From NCBI RefSeq assembly GCF_900187965.1, contig NZ_FZNL01000001.1, positions 248,001 to 312,000 of the forward strand: a stretch of DNA of 64,000 bases, in the 5' to 3' direction. The DNA comes from Flavobacterium sp. ov086. GTDB taxonomy: Bacteria > Bacteroidota > Bacteroidia > Flavobacteriales > Flavobacteriaceae. Position numbers and translations under genes: made by a program. How positions within the stretch are numbered: position 1 is the stretch's first letter; each line of letters starts with the position of its first letter. Shown piece after piece: positions 15,418 through 23,692 of the stretch. The notes beneath the pieces are model-generated. The model was given only the letters and a program-made list of their open reading frames with translations, did no database searches and had not been told where the DNA came from.

Positions 15418-18400
15418 TTAATGGGTATGTTTAGGATTAAAACCGTCTTCGCTTAATTCTGTATGCACATAATCGGCAACCATTTCAGCTTCGTAATCAA
15501 TTTTCTCTCCTTTAGAGAATTTATGAATTATTTTCTCCATGATATTATAAATTACAGGAACTACAATCAAGGTTAGGAATAAAGAAGAAATTAATCCTCC
15601 GATAATTACCCAAGCCAATCCGTTTTTCCACTCGGCTCCTGCTCCAGATGCTAATGCAATTGGGAACATACCAAATACCATCGCAATTGTTGTCATCAAG
15701 ATCGGACGTAAACGAGCGTGATTCGCCTGAATTAATGCCGCTCTGATTGATTCTCCCGCAGCTCTTCGTTGGTTGGTATAGTCGACAAGCATGATCGCAT
15801 TCTTACATACCAGACCAATCAACATGATGATACCTAAAATCGTAAAGATGTTTAATGAGTTATTAGTCAAAGCTAATGCTAACATCGCACCAATGAACGA
15901 AAGCGGAATTGCAAACAATACCACAAACGGGTGAACGAAACTATCATAAAGTCCAACCATTACAAGGTAAACCAAAATAATAGCGGCCAATAAAGCGATT
16001 CCTAATGTACCAAATCCTTCAGATTGGTTCTCTTGATCACCACCCCAGATATAGTTTACTCCTGCCGGTTTTTTAAGCTTGTCTAATTTAACCTGCCATT
16101 GTTGAACGATTGTTCCTGATGGTACTCCAACGTTTTGTCCCTTTACAGTTACCGACGCAGATTTATCTCTACGCTCTAACTGGCTAGGTCCTGAACCTTC
16201 TGTAATAGTAGCAAATTGAGATAATTTAATTTGTTGCCCTGCAGCATTAATAAAGATTAAGTTACTAACATCTGTAATACTTTTTCTGTCGAATGCATTA
16301 TATCTAATATTGATATCGTACTCGTATTCTCCAGCTCTGTATTTACCATCTGTGTTTCCGCTAAAAGCAGTTTGCATCGTTAAACCAACAGTTTGAAGTG
16401 TTAATCCTAATGCAGCCATTTTATCACGGTCAACTTTAACGTTGATCTCAGGGTTTCCGTCCTCAACAGTTAATTTAATCTCTGTTGTCCCAGGAATAGT
16501 ACGTAATTCAGCTTCAGCTAATTTAGCAAATGCCATAGCACTTTCTGTAGATGGACCTGTTACGATTAATCCTAACGTAGCATCTTCAGCAGTTCCTAAG
16601 ATACCTACAGGAACGGTTTTTACTTTTGCTCCAACTAATACTTTTTCTAATTTACGTTTGATTTTTGCTGCGTAAACGTTAGCATCATCAGTACGATCTT
16701 TTTGTTCTATCATTTTTACGTCAATCTCTGCTTTGTACGCCGTTGCTTGCGATGCTCCAAAACCTTCAGAAGTTTGTCCTACAGTTGTAATTTGACTGTG
16801 AACATATTCTTGTGCTTTTAAATAAGCTTCTGCTTTTTGAGTCATGAAGTTCGTTTGTTCTAACGACGCATCTTTTGGCATTTCGATTTGAACTAAGAAC
16901 TCTCCACTATCAGAAGAAGCAAAGAACTCTCCTCCAATAAAACCTCCACCCATTAAACCTATTGTTGATCCGAAGAACAATACAAGAACAACTAAAATAG
17001 TTTTAACATAATGATCCAAACACCAGGTTAATAAATGAGAAACCCAGTTTGTAAAACGTGTTAAATAACTTTCGAAGCCAAGAATAATTCTTCCAAATAA
17101 ATTCTTTCCTTCAATGTGCTCTAATTTACCATAACGAGATGATAACCAAGGGATAATTGTAAATGAAGCTAAAAGCGATAGCATCGTTGAAATAATTACT
17201 GTAACACAAAATTGTGTAATAATATTTGATACCAATCCAGAACTCATCGCAATAGGCAAGAATACTACCACGATTACCAATGTAATCGAAGTTACTGTTC
17301 CACCAATTTCTGCAGTTCCATCATAAGAGGCACGGATTCTGTTTTTACCCATTTCCATGTGCCTGTAGATGTTTTCTAATACCACAATCGCATCATCCAC
17401 AAGAATACCTACAACTAGAGACAATCCTAATAAACTCATTAAATTTAAGGTATATCCCATAAAATAAATTCCGATAAAAGTAGCAATCAAAGATGCCGGA
17501 ATAGACACCATTACAATCAATGAGTTTCTAATACTGTGTAAGAAGAACAACATTACAAAAGCTACCAAAATTACCGCAATCAATAAATCGTGTACTACAG
17601 AATCTGCTGCTTCAAGAGTAAAAACGGTACTGTCTTTTGCAACTTCTAATTTCAACTGGTTTACTTTATAATCTTTTTCAAGAGTAGCAATTGTTTTTAA
17701 TAAATGCTCACTTACCGCAACCGCATTTGCATCTGATTGTTTTACGATTTGTAAAACAATCGCACTTTTCTGGTCTACACGTGATATTTTTTCAGCAATT
17801 TTTTGAGTGTCCTGAACATCGGCAATATCACTTAAACGAACCTGAATTCCGTTTTGAGACGAAACTACAAGGTTTCTTAATTCTTCAACACTTTTATATT
17901 TACCCGCTAAACGAATTAATATTTTTTGATTACGAGTCTGGATGTTTCCTGTTGGGAAATCTAAGTTCGATGTCAAAATGTTTTGTTGCACCTGAGGAAC
18001 AGAAAGTCCATAACCCTGCATTTTTAATGCATCAAGGTTTACTTGAATTTCACGTTCTGAACCACCAATGATATTTACCTGAGCCACACCTTGTACACGA
18101 GATAAAATAGGCGCAATTTTTTTGTCAATTAAGTCATAAAACTCTGCTTCGTCCATTTTTCCATTGGCACCAAGTGTCATAATTGGTAAATCACTCAGCG
18201 AGAACTTGGTTAGTGCCGGCGTTTTAACATCATCCGGTAAATCACTAATTATGGCGTTTATTTTACGCTGTGCATCATTTAGAGAGAAATCGACTTTTGC
18301 ATTTGATGTTAATGTAATCGAAACGATAGACAAACTCTCGTACGATTTCGAGTCAATTTTCTTAACGTTCTCTAAGGATGCGATCGCATCTTCAATTTTC

Positions 18401-18594
18401 TTGGTTACGGTATTTTCTACCTCACTTGGAGAAGCTCCCGGATAAACAGTAGAAATTGTAATAACGTTTTGTTCGAATTTCGGGATCAGCTCATAACCTA
18501 ACTGGCTGTAGCTAAACAGTCCACCAAGTGTTAGAATCGTAAACAATACGATTACTAACGACGGACGTTTTATGGATATTTCGGCTAATTTCAT
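15418..18594 (-). CDS. RND efflux pump, inner-membrane transporter (AcrB/HAE1 type)
   Basis: 1058 residues, the normal size of the AcrB family. The start (MKLAEISIKRPSLVIVLFTIL) is the first membrane helix; the proton-relay pair is seen in LVVGILVDDAIVVLENIYRH of helix 4, and the second half repeats the fold (LGIIMLIGLVCKNAIMLVDY). It exports drugs, bile salts or other amphiphiles from inner membrane and periplasm using the proton gradient, with the adaptor and TolC-like protein encoded just upstream. A small block of degenerate repeats separates it from the adaptor gene. The C-terminus ends in a His/Glu-rich tail. The substrate cannot be predicted. Confidence 0.93.
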   Translation of the reverse strand: MKLAEISIKRPSLVIVLFTILTLGGLFSYSQLGYELIPKFEQNVITISTVYPGASPSEVENTVTKKIEDAIASLENVKKIDSKSYESLSIVSITLTSNAKVDFSLNDAQRKINAIISDLPDDVKTPALTKFSLSDLPIMTLGANGKMDEAEFYDLIDKKIAPILSRVQGVAQVNIIGGSEREIQVNLDALKMQGYGLSVPQVQQNILTSNLDFPTGNIQTRNQKILIRLAGKYKSVEELRNLVVSSQNGIQVRLSDIADVQDTQKIAEKISRVDQKSAIVLQIVKQSDANAVAVSEHLLKTIATLEKDYKVNQLKLEVAKDSTVFTLEAADSVVHDLLIAVILVAFVMLFFLHSIRNSLIVMVSIPASLIATFIGIYFMGYTLNLMSLLGLSLVVGILVDDAIVVLENIYRHMEMGKNRIRASYDGTAEIGGTVTSITLVIVVVFLPIAMSSGLVSNIITQFCVTVIISTMLSLLASFTIIPWLSSRYGKLEHIEGKNLFGRIILGFESYLTRFTNWVSHLLTWCLDHYVKTILVVLVLFFGSTIGLMGGGFIGGEFFASSDSGEFLVQIEMPKDASLEQTNFMTQKAEAYLKAQEYVHSQITTVGQTSEGFGASQATAYKAEIDVKMIEQKDRTDDANVYAAKIKRKLEKVLVGAKVKTVPVGILGTAEDATLGLIVTGPSTESAMAFAKLAEAELRTIPGTTEIKLTVEDGNPEINVKVDRDKMAALGLTLQTVGLTMQTAFSGNTDGKYRAGEYEYDINIRYNAFDRKSITDVSNLIFINAAGQQIKLSQFATITEGSGPSQLERRDKSASVTVKGQNVGVPSGTIVQQWQVKLDKLKKPAGVNYIWGGDQENQSEGFGTLGIALLAAIILVYLVMVGLYDSFVHPFVVLFAIPLSFIGAMLALALTNNSLNIFTILGIIMLIGLVCKNAIMLVDYTNQRRAAGESIRAALIQANHARLRPILMTTIAMVFGMFPIALASGAGAEWKNGLAWVIIGGLISSLFLTLIVVPVIYNIMEKIIHKFSKGEKIDYEAEMVADYVHTELSEDGFNPKHTH

Positions 18595-18601
18595 ATATTT
18601 T

Positions 18602-18662
18602 GCTTTAGGCTGCAGGCTTTAGGCAATAAGCTTATGGCTTATGGCGTATAGCTTAAGGCTTT
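18602..18662. repeat. GGCTTTAGGC / GCTTATGGC degenerate repeat inside the efflux operon
   Basis: Short near-copies of GGCTTTAGGC, GCTTATGGC and GCTTAAGGC in 60 bases between the adaptor and pump genes. It is non-coding and looks like another dispersed intergenic repeat family. Confidence 0.55.
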
Positions 18663-18665
18663 AAA

Positions 18666-19733
18666 TTATTTAATAATTTCTACTGTATTACCGTCTTGTA
18701 AGTTAATTTGACCTGTAATAACTACAGTTTCTCCGTCAGTTAATCCATTGATGATTTCTACCTGATCTCCTAAAATTCTTCCAGCAGTTACTTTTCTTAA
18801 TTTTGCAACACCATCTTTAACCACAAAGATTTCGTTACTGCTCACACTTCCTACGAATGCATTTCTGGGCACAACCATCAAATGTTGTTTTTGTTGGTTT
18901 GATGCAAAATTTGCAGTTCCGTACATACCTGCTTTTAGGTCGTTGTGTGTATTATTTGCGATTTCGATTTCAACTGGGAAGTTTAAAGACTCATCTGCTT
19001 TTGCAGCAATAAAAGTAATTTTTCCAGAGAAAGTTTTATCAGGATAAACACTAGCAGTTACATTGATATTATTTCCAACTTTTAAACTAGCTACTTGATT
19101 TTCGTTTACTGTAACTACTAATTTTAATTTAGAAACATTTACAATATCAAACAATGCAGTAGCTGGCGTTGCAGCTAAGATAGATCCTGGTTCAATGTAT
19201 TTTTTATTGATGAATCCGTTGATTGGTGCTTTTACTCTTGTATCCCCAACATCAATTTTAGCTTGTGTGTATTGAGATTGTGCATTTGTTAAAGCTAATT
19301 TTGCCTGATCCAATTGTTGTTTGGTAACACCACCTGTTTTAAAAGCATTTTCATATCTGTTGTAATCCGATTTTGCATTCTGATATGCGGCTTCTGCAGC
19401 TTGCGCGTTTACATTAACAACATCGCCTCTTACTGTCAGTAAAGTTTGACCTACTCTTACATAGTCTCCTTCTTTAGCCAAAACACTAATTACTTTTCCT
19501 GATTTTTCAGCAGAGAAAGTCAATTGCTGAATTGGTTGAAAATTTCCATTTGCAACAAAGTCTAATGAAACATCTTCTGTTTTTACAGGAGAAACTTTAA
19601 CCGAAACTGCAGCATTTTTTTCTGCTACGATATCTGTTTTAGCTTTGTTCTCTTTCTTATTGTTATTTAAGACAAATCCAATCAAAGCTAGAGCTCCAAT
19701 TATGATTACGATTGTTATAATTGCTTTCTTCAT
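18666..19733 (-). CDS. RND efflux periplasmic adaptor (membrane fusion protein)
   Basis: 355 residues. An N-terminal membrane helix (IITIVIIIGALALIGFVL) without lipobox anchors it. The lipoyl-like hairpin halves (FSAEKSGKVISVLAKEGDYV and later TRVKAPINGFINKKYIEPGS) flank a helical hairpin (residues ~105-155), then beta-barrel and membrane-proximal domains. It bridges the RND pump and the outer-membrane channel. It lies 11 bases from the TolC-like gene upstream and 71 bases from the pump gene downstream, in one operon. Confidence 0.92.
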   Translation of the reverse strand: MKKAIITIVIIIGALALIGFVLNNNKKENKAKTDIVAEKNAAVSVKVSPVKTEDVSLDFVANGNFQPIQQLTFSAEKSGKVISVLAKEGDYVRVGQTLLTVRGDVVNVNAQAAEAAYQNAKSDYNRYENAFKTGGVTKQQLDQAKLALTNAQSQYTQAKIDVGDTRVKAPINGFINKKYIEPGSILAATPATALFDIVNVSKLKLVVTVNENQVASLKVGNNINVTASVYPDKTFSGKITFIAAKADESLNFPVEIEIANNTHNDLKAGMYGTANFASNQQKQHLMVVPRNAFVGSVSSNEIFVVKDGVAKLRKVTAGRILGDQVEIINGLTDGETVVITGQINLQDGNTVEIIK

Positions 19734-19743
19734 TTTTTTTTAG

Positions 19744-21078
19744 TTATTTAATAAGAGTTTTTAGTTCGCCTTTTGATTTGATTAATGCTACTTCGGCAAT
19801 TTTGTAATTCAAGACTGCTCTGGTATAGTTGTTCTGTGCTTCAAGTGATGCATTTTCAGCATCTAGTAAATCTGTTAATGATGCTAATCCCTGAAGGTAA
19901 TTGTTTTTTGTATTGCTTAAAATCTCAGATGCTAAACGCATATTTTCTTTTTGATTTTCGATAGTTACAAGGTTATTCTCAATTTGAGCCATTGCATTTC
20001 TGTAATCTAAGTCAAGTGAAAGTTTTGTGTCTTTGATATCCTCCTGAAGCGATCTGATCTTTACATCGGCTTGTCTTACTTTAGCACGAGTTCCGAAACC
20101 TGTAAAGATTGGCACATGTAAATTCAATCCAATTGCAGAGTAATCTGACCAATAAACTCCATCTTTAGGTTTTGCAAACCAAGGCATTTCAGGCCCTTGA
20201 CCAATATAATTGTAACCGGCAGTTAAAGAAAGTGTTGGATAATATCCTGCTTCAACAGCTTTCTTATTAAATACTAAAAGCTCTTCTTGTTTTTTCAAAA
20301 GCAAATATTCCGTTCTGTTTTCAACATTAGGAACTTCTGTTAATGAAGCAGGTATTACTTCAAATTCTTCTATCGGAATCTCAATTTGAGTTTCAATAGG
20401 CATACCCATATAAAACTTCAAAGCATTTTCCTGTAGTGTAATTTGATTTTTAATTTGTTGACGTTCTGTGTCAATATTTGACATTTTTACGATAATACGA
20501 TCTAAGTCAATTTTTTTAGCTAAACCATTATCAAATTGTCCTTTTACGATATCACGAACTTTAGTTGTATTAACATAATTACTGTCTAATAATGTCAATC
20601 TTTCACGTTGCACATAAACAGAGTAATAGTTATTAGCTACTCTTTCAATTACATTCTCTTCTGTTAACTGATCGTTTATTTGATAAAACTCACGAGTAGA
20701 TCTTGCAGCTCTTAATCCTGTAAAAACAGATTGATCAAATATTGCCTGAGTTAGCGAAAGCCCTGCACCTGAAGTCCATTTTTGACCAAATGCCGCTTGT
20801 ATAGTAGTTCCCGGCTGACCAAAACCAGCTCCGTCAATAACCGTAGTTTGTATTACAGGATTATAAGTTAAACTTCCGTTTGCAGAAATTTGAGGTAACG
20901 CTTTTGAACGTACTTCCTGAATTTGATACTCACTATTTTCAACCTCTAATTTTGCTTTCTTAGCATCAGCTTTATTCTGAAGCGCATACGTAATAGCATC
21001 TTTTAGGGTTAATGTTTTGACTTGTGCGTTGGCAGACAAGCCAATTGTACACAAAAATATAAGAATTATTCTTTTCAT
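19744..21078 (-). CDS. TolC-family outer-membrane efflux protein
   Basis: 444 residues with a signal peptide (MKRIILIFLCTIGLSANAQ). The duplicated helical hairpin pattern of the family is visible: LKDAITYALQNKADAKKAKL near the start and IGLNLHVPIFTGFGTRAKVR about two thirds along, ending in ENASLEAQNNYTRAVLNYKIAEVAL. It forms the outer-membrane exit duct for the pump. It is placed between the tetR gene (10 bases) and the adaptor (10 bases). Confidence 0.92.
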   Translation of the reverse strand: MKRIILIFLCTIGLSANAQVKTLTLKDAITYALQNKADAKKAKLEVENSEYQIQEVRSKALPQISANGSLTYNPVIQTTVIDGAGFGQPGTTIQAAFGQKWTSGAGLSLTQAIFDQSVFTGLRAARSTREFYQINDQLTEENVIERVANNYYSVYVQRERLTLLDSNYVNTTKVRDIVKGQFDNGLAKKIDLDRIIVKMSNIDTERQQIKNQITLQENALKFYMGMPIETQIEIPIEEFEVIPASLTEVPNVENRTEYLLLKKQEELLVFNKKAVEAGYYPTLSLTAGYNYIGQGPEMPWFAKPKDGVYWSDYSAIGLNLHVPIFTGFGTRAKVRQADVKIRSLQEDIKDTKLSLDLDYRNAMAQIENNLVTIENQKENMRLASEILSNTKNNYLQGLASLTDLLDAENASLEAQNNYTRAVLNYKIAEVALIKSKGELKTLIK

Positions 21079-21088
21079 AGATTGATGA

Positions 21089-21688
21089 TTAAGTAGTAAT
21101 TTTTTTAAGTTGCTTTTCTAATTCGATTATTCCTTTTTCGGTTGCCATTGCTCTGGTGTGATATTCCAGCGCTTCTAATTCTATTTTTTGTGCTTCTCTT
21201 TCTGAAATTGTAGTTTCATTGATATGAAAAATCAGCGTATAATAAAATTTGACATAGATGTCTATATTTAAATCTTTACGATACAAACCTTCATTCATCC
21301 CTTTCAAGATATTATCCTTAAAATAATGATTGCATTGGTCCATTTCATGCGTCATTAAATTGTGATAAATTTCAGGATAATGCTTTTTAAGCTGATAAAG
21401 AGGTGAAGTATCAATATTGTTTTGGAACATATTTTGAAACGATTCTCTTATCTCAAAATTTTCATGAATTGCATTATAACCTTTTGCGACAATCGTATCA
21501 ATTACCTCATGCACTTGTCTGTGAACAGTCGAAGTACTCTCTTCGATCAGGACTTCTTTATTACAGAAATATTTGTAAATCGTTTTTTTAGAAATACACA
21601 TTTCGCCTGCAATGTCATCCATTGTAACACTTTTAAAACCAAGTTTTAAAAATAATTCACTAGCTTTTGCTATAATTTTCTCTTTCAT
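21089..21688 (-). CDS. TetR-family regulator of the efflux operon
   Basis: 199 residues from the ATG at 21686-21688 (MKEKIIAKASELFLKLGFKS). An ATG 24 bases further upstream lies inside the -7 promoter box TATATTTG, so it cannot be used from that promoter. The helix-turn-helix is seen in VTMDDIAGEMCISKKTIYKYFCNKEVL; the remaining helical part is a ligand domain. It is the first gene of the operon, ahead of tolC, adaptor and pump. Its probable operator, an inverted repeat GGAAACTA-N12-TAGTTTCC, sits 4 bases upstream of the -7 box, so it likely represses itself and the pump until an inducer binds. Confidence 0.9.
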   Translation of the reverse strand: MKEKIIAKASELFLKLGFKSVTMDDIAGEMCISKKTIYKYFCNKEVLIEESTSTVHRQVHEVIDTIVAKGYNAIHENFEIRESFQNMFQNNIDTSPLYQLKKHYPEIYHNLMTHEMDQCNHYFKDNILKGMNEGLYRKDLNIDIYVKFYYTLIFHINETTISEREAQKIELEALEYHTRAMATEKGIIELEKQLKKITT

Positions 21689-21709
21689 TTTGATTTTCAA
21701 ATTGCATTG

Positions 21710-21717
21710 CAAATATA
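21710..21717 (-). promoter_or_regulatory. -7 element of the tetR-efflux operon
   Basis: On the minus strand this reads TATATTTG. It lies 22 bases before the chosen tetR start. Confidence 0.7.
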
Positions 21718-21721
21718 CTTA

Positions 21722-21749
21722 GGAAACTAAAAACTGAAAAATAGTTTCC
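21722..21749. promoter_or_regulatory. TetR-type operator, site A
   Basis: Perfect 8-base inverted repeat GGAAACTA / TAGTTTCC with a 12-base spacer, placed 4 bases upstream of the -7 box, covering the -33 region of the operon promoter. Two more sites with the same arms and spacing lie at yceI. Confidence 0.75.
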
Positions 21750-21795
21750 AATATATTTGTAATAATTTTACATTAATTTATTCACCAAGTAAGAT

Positions 21796-22317
21796 TTATA
21801 TACTAAATTCTAAATTTGCAATAAGTTTAATATCCTTGCCTAATGCTAAACCACCATTATGATTAAAAGAATTATAATCTAAACCGAAGTCCTGACGTTT
21901 GATATCGCCTTTAATTTCAAAAGCTACTTTTCTTTCTCCATTATATGTATTCACACCAATGAATTCTGCATCAAGTTCTACTACTCTGGTAACATCTTTT
22001 ATCGTTAAATCACCTTTAAAGAAATTGATATTATTGTTTACTTTTTGAAATGAAGTCGATTTAAAACTAATGATTGGATGCTCATCAACATCAAAAAAGT
22101 CCTGAAGTTGTAAATACGTATCTATTTGCTGAAAGCTATCTTTTTTGTTATTAATGTCTAAAGAAAATTCTACCGAAGCATCTTCGATTTCGTTGTCTTC
22201 TATATTTACATAACCACCAAATTTATTTGTAGTTCCCCCCATATAGGCAATTATCGAATGTCTCATTTTAATTAAAACATCTGATTGGCTCGAATCTAAG
22301 GTCCATGTTGTTTTCAT
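21796..22317 (-). CDS. YceI-family lipid-binding protein
   Basis: 173 residues. The lipocalin-like YceI fold is recognised from TWTLDSSQSDVLIKMRHSI, GGYVNIEDNEIEDASVEFSL, FKSTSFQKVNNNINFFKGDL, TIKDVTRVVELDAEF and the closing KLIANLEFSI. Unlike many YceI proteins it has no signal peptide, so it should be cytoplasmic. The family binds polyisoprenoid or other amphiphilic lipids. Its promoter has two copies of the inverted repeat found at the tetR promoter, so it is very likely co-regulated with the efflux pump. A polyprenyl synthase gene is divergent on the other side. Confidence 0.88.
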   Translation of the reverse strand: MKTTWTLDSSQSDVLIKMRHSIIAYMGGTTNKFGGYVNIEDNEIEDASVEFSLDINNKKDSFQQIDTYLQLQDFFDVDEHPIISFKSTSFQKVNNNINFFKGDLTIKDVTRVVELDAEFIGVNTYNGERKVAFEIKGDIKRQDFGLDYNSFNHNGGLALGKDIKLIANLEFSI

Positions 22318-22362
22318 AAATATCTGATTTTAGTAAGGTTATAAATTACTCAAATTCATCAT

Positions 22363-22390
22363 GGAAACTTTTACAGTGTTCAAAGTTTCC
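22363..22390. promoter_or_regulatory. TetR-type operator, site B
   Basis: GGAAACTT and AAGTTTCC (9-base arms including one more pair) with a 12-base spacer by the same measure as site A. It lies in the yceI leader, downstream of the -7 box. Confidence 0.7.
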
Positions 22391-22401
22391 TTTTGATGGC
22401 G

Positions 22402-22409
22402 CAAATATA
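22402..22409 (-). promoter_or_regulatory. -7 element of yceI
   Basis: Minus strand TATATTTG between operator sites B and C, 85 bases before the yceI start. Confidence 0.65.
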
Positions 22410-22413
22410 GACA

Positions 22414-22441
22414 GGAAACTCTGAATACCAAAAAAGTTTCC
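22414..22441. promoter_or_regulatory. TetR-type operator, site C
   Basis: GGAAACT-N14-AGTTTCC, 4 bases upstream of the yceI -7 box, exactly the geometry of site A at the tetR promoter. Confidence 0.72.
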
Positions 22442-22539
22442 AAGTTTTTTTTCAAAATATTTTAAAAAACTCTAAATGAGCCTTATTAGATATTCCTCAG
22501 CATTTAACTTTTTCAAGAGAATTATTCATAATTGAATTG

Positions 22540-22547
22540 TATCTTTG
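22540..22547 (+). promoter_or_regulatory. -7 element of the polyprenyl synthase gene
   Basis: TATCTTTG, 26 bases before the ATG at 22574. A TTG at 22532 in the same frame lies upstream of this box and is therefore not the start. Confidence 0.6.
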
Positions 22548-22573
22548 AGCCTCGTAAATCAGAATTTCATTTT

Positions 22574-23548
22574 ATGCACGATATAAGTCAGTACCAGGAT
22601 TTTTTTATACAATATTTAGAAAAACAAAGCATCAACAAAGAGCCTAAAAACCTTTACGAACCAATTGAATATATTCTAGGCCTTGGCGGAAAACGCATGC
22701 GTCCGGTACTAACTTTAATGGCTTCAGAAGTTTTTGATACCGATTATAAAGTAGCGCTTCCGGCTGCAATGGCAGTAGAAGTTTTTCATAATTTCTCATT
22801 GGTTCACGATGATATTATGGACGATGCGCCTTTGCGAAGAGGACAAGAAACGGTACATGAAAAATGGGATTTGAATACTGGAATCCTTTCCGGAGATACA
22901 ATGTTAATTCTTGCCTATCAATATTTTGAACAATACGAACCGAGCATTTTTAGAGATTTAGCTAAGTTATTCAGTAAAACTGCACTTGAAGTTTGTGAAG
23001 GACAACAATGGGATGTCGATTTTGAAAAAAGAAACGATGTTACAATTCCCGAATATCTAAAAATGATCGAATATAAAACGGCTGTTTTAGTTGCTGCTGC
23101 CATGAAAATGGGTGCAATTGTAGCCAAAACTTCTGAAAAAGAAGCCGATTTTATTTATGATTTTGGACTTAATTTAGGATTAGCTTTCCAACTTCAAGAT
23201 GATTTTCTAGATGCTTTTGGAGATCCGGAAACCTTTGGGAAACAAGTTGGAGGAGACATTATCGAAAACAAAAAAACCTATTTATATCTAAAAGCACGCG
23301 AGTTTTCTACACCTGAGAAAGCTTCTGAATTAGAAAAATTATTCAGTTTGCAATTAGAAAATAATACAGAAAAAATAGAAACTGCAAAAGCAATTTTCAA
23401 TGAATCCGGCGCTTCAAAAGCGACTCAGGATGCTATTGAAATGTATACTTTTAAAGCTTTTGAAACTTTAGAAAAAATGAATATTAACGCTGAAAAGAAA
23501 GACATTCTGAGAACTTTTGGGGAAAACCTAATGAGTAGAAAAGTTTAG
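22574..23548 (+). CDS. Polyprenyl diphosphate synthase
   Basis: 324 residues. Both Asp-rich motifs are present: LVHDDIMDDAPLRRG and FQLQDDFLDAFGDPETFGKQ, with GLGGKRMRPVLTLMA before them. The enzyme joins isopentenyl diphosphate units to an allylic primer, making long-chain prenyl diphosphates for menaquinone or related lipids; chain length cannot be read reliably here. The ATG at 22574 (MHDISQYQDFF) is chosen because a -7 box ends 26 bases upstream. It is divergent from yceI, whose family binds polyisoprenoids, which may or may not be coincidence. Confidence 0.92.
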   Translation: MHDISQYQDFFIQYLEKQSINKEPKNLYEPIEYILGLGGKRMRPVLTLMASEVFDTDYKVALPAAMAVEVFHNFSLVHDDIMDDAPLRRGQETVHEKWDLNTGILSGDTMLILAYQYFEQYEPSIFRDLAKLFSKTALEVCEGQQWDVDFEKRNDVTIPEYLKMIEYKTAVLVAAAMKMGAIVAKTSEKEADFIYDFGLNLGLAFQLQDDFLDAFGDPETFGKQVGGDIIENKKTYLYLKAREFSTPEKASELEKLFSLQLENNTEKIETAKAIFNESGASKATQDAIEMYTFKAFETLEKMNINAEKKDILRTFGENLMSRKV

Positions 23549-23555
23549 TTTTTTT

Positions 23556-23628
23556 TGCCACTAATTACACCAATTTTCACTAATTAATTATGATGAATAA
23601 TTTGTGTAGATTCGTGTAATTCGTGGCA
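23556..23628. repeat. CACGAATT-family intergenic repeat, copy R3
   Basis: Ends TGCCACTAATTACAC (23556-23570) and GTGTAATTCGTGGCA (23614-23628) are inverted with one mismatch. It lies just after the polyprenyl synthase stop. Confidence 0.75.
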
Positions 23629-23647
23629 ACAAATTTTCACGTACAGT

Positions 23648-23680
23648 AAACCCGACAGGTTTTAAAAACCTGTCGGGTTT
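23648..23680. repeat. Dispersed perfect palindrome, copy 2 (possible two-way terminator)
   Basis: Same 33-base palindrome as 363-395 (arms AAACCCGACAGGTTTT), located between two convergent genes, where it could end transcription in both directions. Confidence 0.8.
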
Positions 23681-23692
23681 GTCATTTAAAAT

